A stretch of 64,000 nt of DNA from Alphaproteobacteria bacterium (GTDB lineage: Bacteria; Pseudomonadota; Alphaproteobacteria; CASFRQ01; SAAU01), in contig SAAU01000001.1 in the NCBI GenBank assembly GCA_009929265.1, forward strand, positions 122,245 through 186,244, read 5' to 3'. Under the pieces are notes generated by a model, which ran no database searches, had not been told where the DNA came from, and was given only the letters and a program-made list of their open reading frames with translations. How positions within the stretch are numbered: the stretch's first letter is position 1; each line of letters starts with the position of its first letter. The position numbers and the translations under genes are program-made. Positions 63,803 to 64,000 of this stretch are shown here, piece after piece.

Positions 63803-64000
63803 CTAAAGCGTGAAAGAATCCCCTAAATAGCAATGCTTCACCTCTTCATCTGCAATAATCTCATCAGGAGTGCCTTCCTTTAAGACCTTTCCATCATGAA
63901 GGATATACGCCCTATCAATAATCCCCAATGTTTCCCTAACATTATGATCCGTTATTAAAACGCCAATTCCTCTATTTTTCAAATGGGAAACCAGCTCTCT
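63803..64000 (-). CDS. lptB: Lipopolysaccharide export ABC ATPase LptB (3' end only)
   Basis: Only the last 65 codons are inside the window. The translation contains the H-loop region LITDHNVRETLGIIDRAYIL, GKVLKEGTPDEI and the characteristic end YLGDSFTL. This is diagnostic for LptB, the ATPase that powers LPS transport by LptBFG to the outer membrane. Together with kdsB it supports an LPS-containing envelope. Confidence 0.92.
   Translation of the reverse strand, partial: RELVSHLKNRGIGVLITDHNVRETLGIIDRAYILHDGKVLKEGTPDEIIADEEVKHCYLGDSFTL

Overview
The window reads as about 64 kb of chromosome from an AT-rich alphaproteobacterium with an LPS outer membrane, probably host- or gut-associated. 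The evidence is alphaproteobacterial-type AddAB instead of RecBCD, dusB-(ntr)-trkA-hfq synteny, a SUF-only Fe-S operon, CTTG-N17-CYTATNT heat-shock promoters, kdsB and lptB, and a prepilin-like protein with the QGRSMIEMIGVLAIV signature that I associate with AT-rich gut alphaproteobacteria (the taxonomic placement is inference). Almost everything is housekeeping. There is no prophage, transposase or CRISPR array. One restriction-modification cassette is the only clear acquired element.

Layout. 0.2-2.8 kb (minus): murD2-murL, the alternative route that puts D-Glu into peptidoglycan by epimerising after ligation. 2.9-15.5 kb (plus): a tightly coupled run of two Sel1-type envelope proteins, pepN, a membrane-anchored nuclease-fold protein, tsaE, addB, addA and a lipoprotein hydrolase-like protein without a nucleophile. 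15.6-18.5 kb (minus): yajC-secD-secF. 18.6-23.2 kb (minus): sufBCDS-sufT. 23.3-25.2 kb (plus): a PAS/degenerate-GGDEF protein and galM. 25.2-27.8 kb (minus): a complete DpnII-type system (dpnM-dpnA-dpnB), more AT-rich than its surroundings. 28.0-29.3 kb (minus): tRNA-Val, HU and a frameshifted pilin-like gene. 29.4-35.4 kb (minus): tRNA-Leu-tig and clpP-clpX-lon. 35.5-38.1 kb (plus): prfC and rpsD, the latter with a structured leader. 38.1-44.3 kb: thpR, def-fmt-truA, an esterase, a small exported protein and recG. 44.3-50.4 kb (minus): clpB, an ankyrin-subtilase-autotransporter protein and a SpoT-like HD protein. 50.6-57.7 kb: glmS, pyrG, an unrecognised gene with ADP-ribosyltransferase-like motifs, an HD protein, kdsB and a HAD protein. 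57.8-61.9 kb (minus): tRNA-Lys, hfq, trkA, a stand-alone NtrC DNA-binding domain, dusB and a Sel1 protein. 61.9-64 kb: trmFO, a TRL-like lipoprotein and the 3' end of lptB.

How the genes work together. clpP-clpX-lon and clpB each carry a sigma-32-like promoter, so the proteolysis and disaggregation genes look like one heat-shock regulon. murD2-murL, glmS and kdsB serve envelope precursors; SecDF-YajC and LptB serve envelope export. The ntr two-component cluster normally found between dusB and trkA has shrunk to a 94-residue Fis-like remnant, and Hfq has lost aromatic residues of its RNA-binding motif, which suggests eroded nitrogen and sRNA regulation.

I do not see a clearly new multigene system. 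The observations most worth following are the MurL/MurD2 route, the NtrC remnant, the unusual Hfq, the ankyrin-subtilase-autotransporter, the possible ART-fold gene at 54.4 kb and the rpsD leader. Several starts were moved from the longest ORF because a ribosome binding site or family N-terminus favoured an internal codon; each such case is stated.
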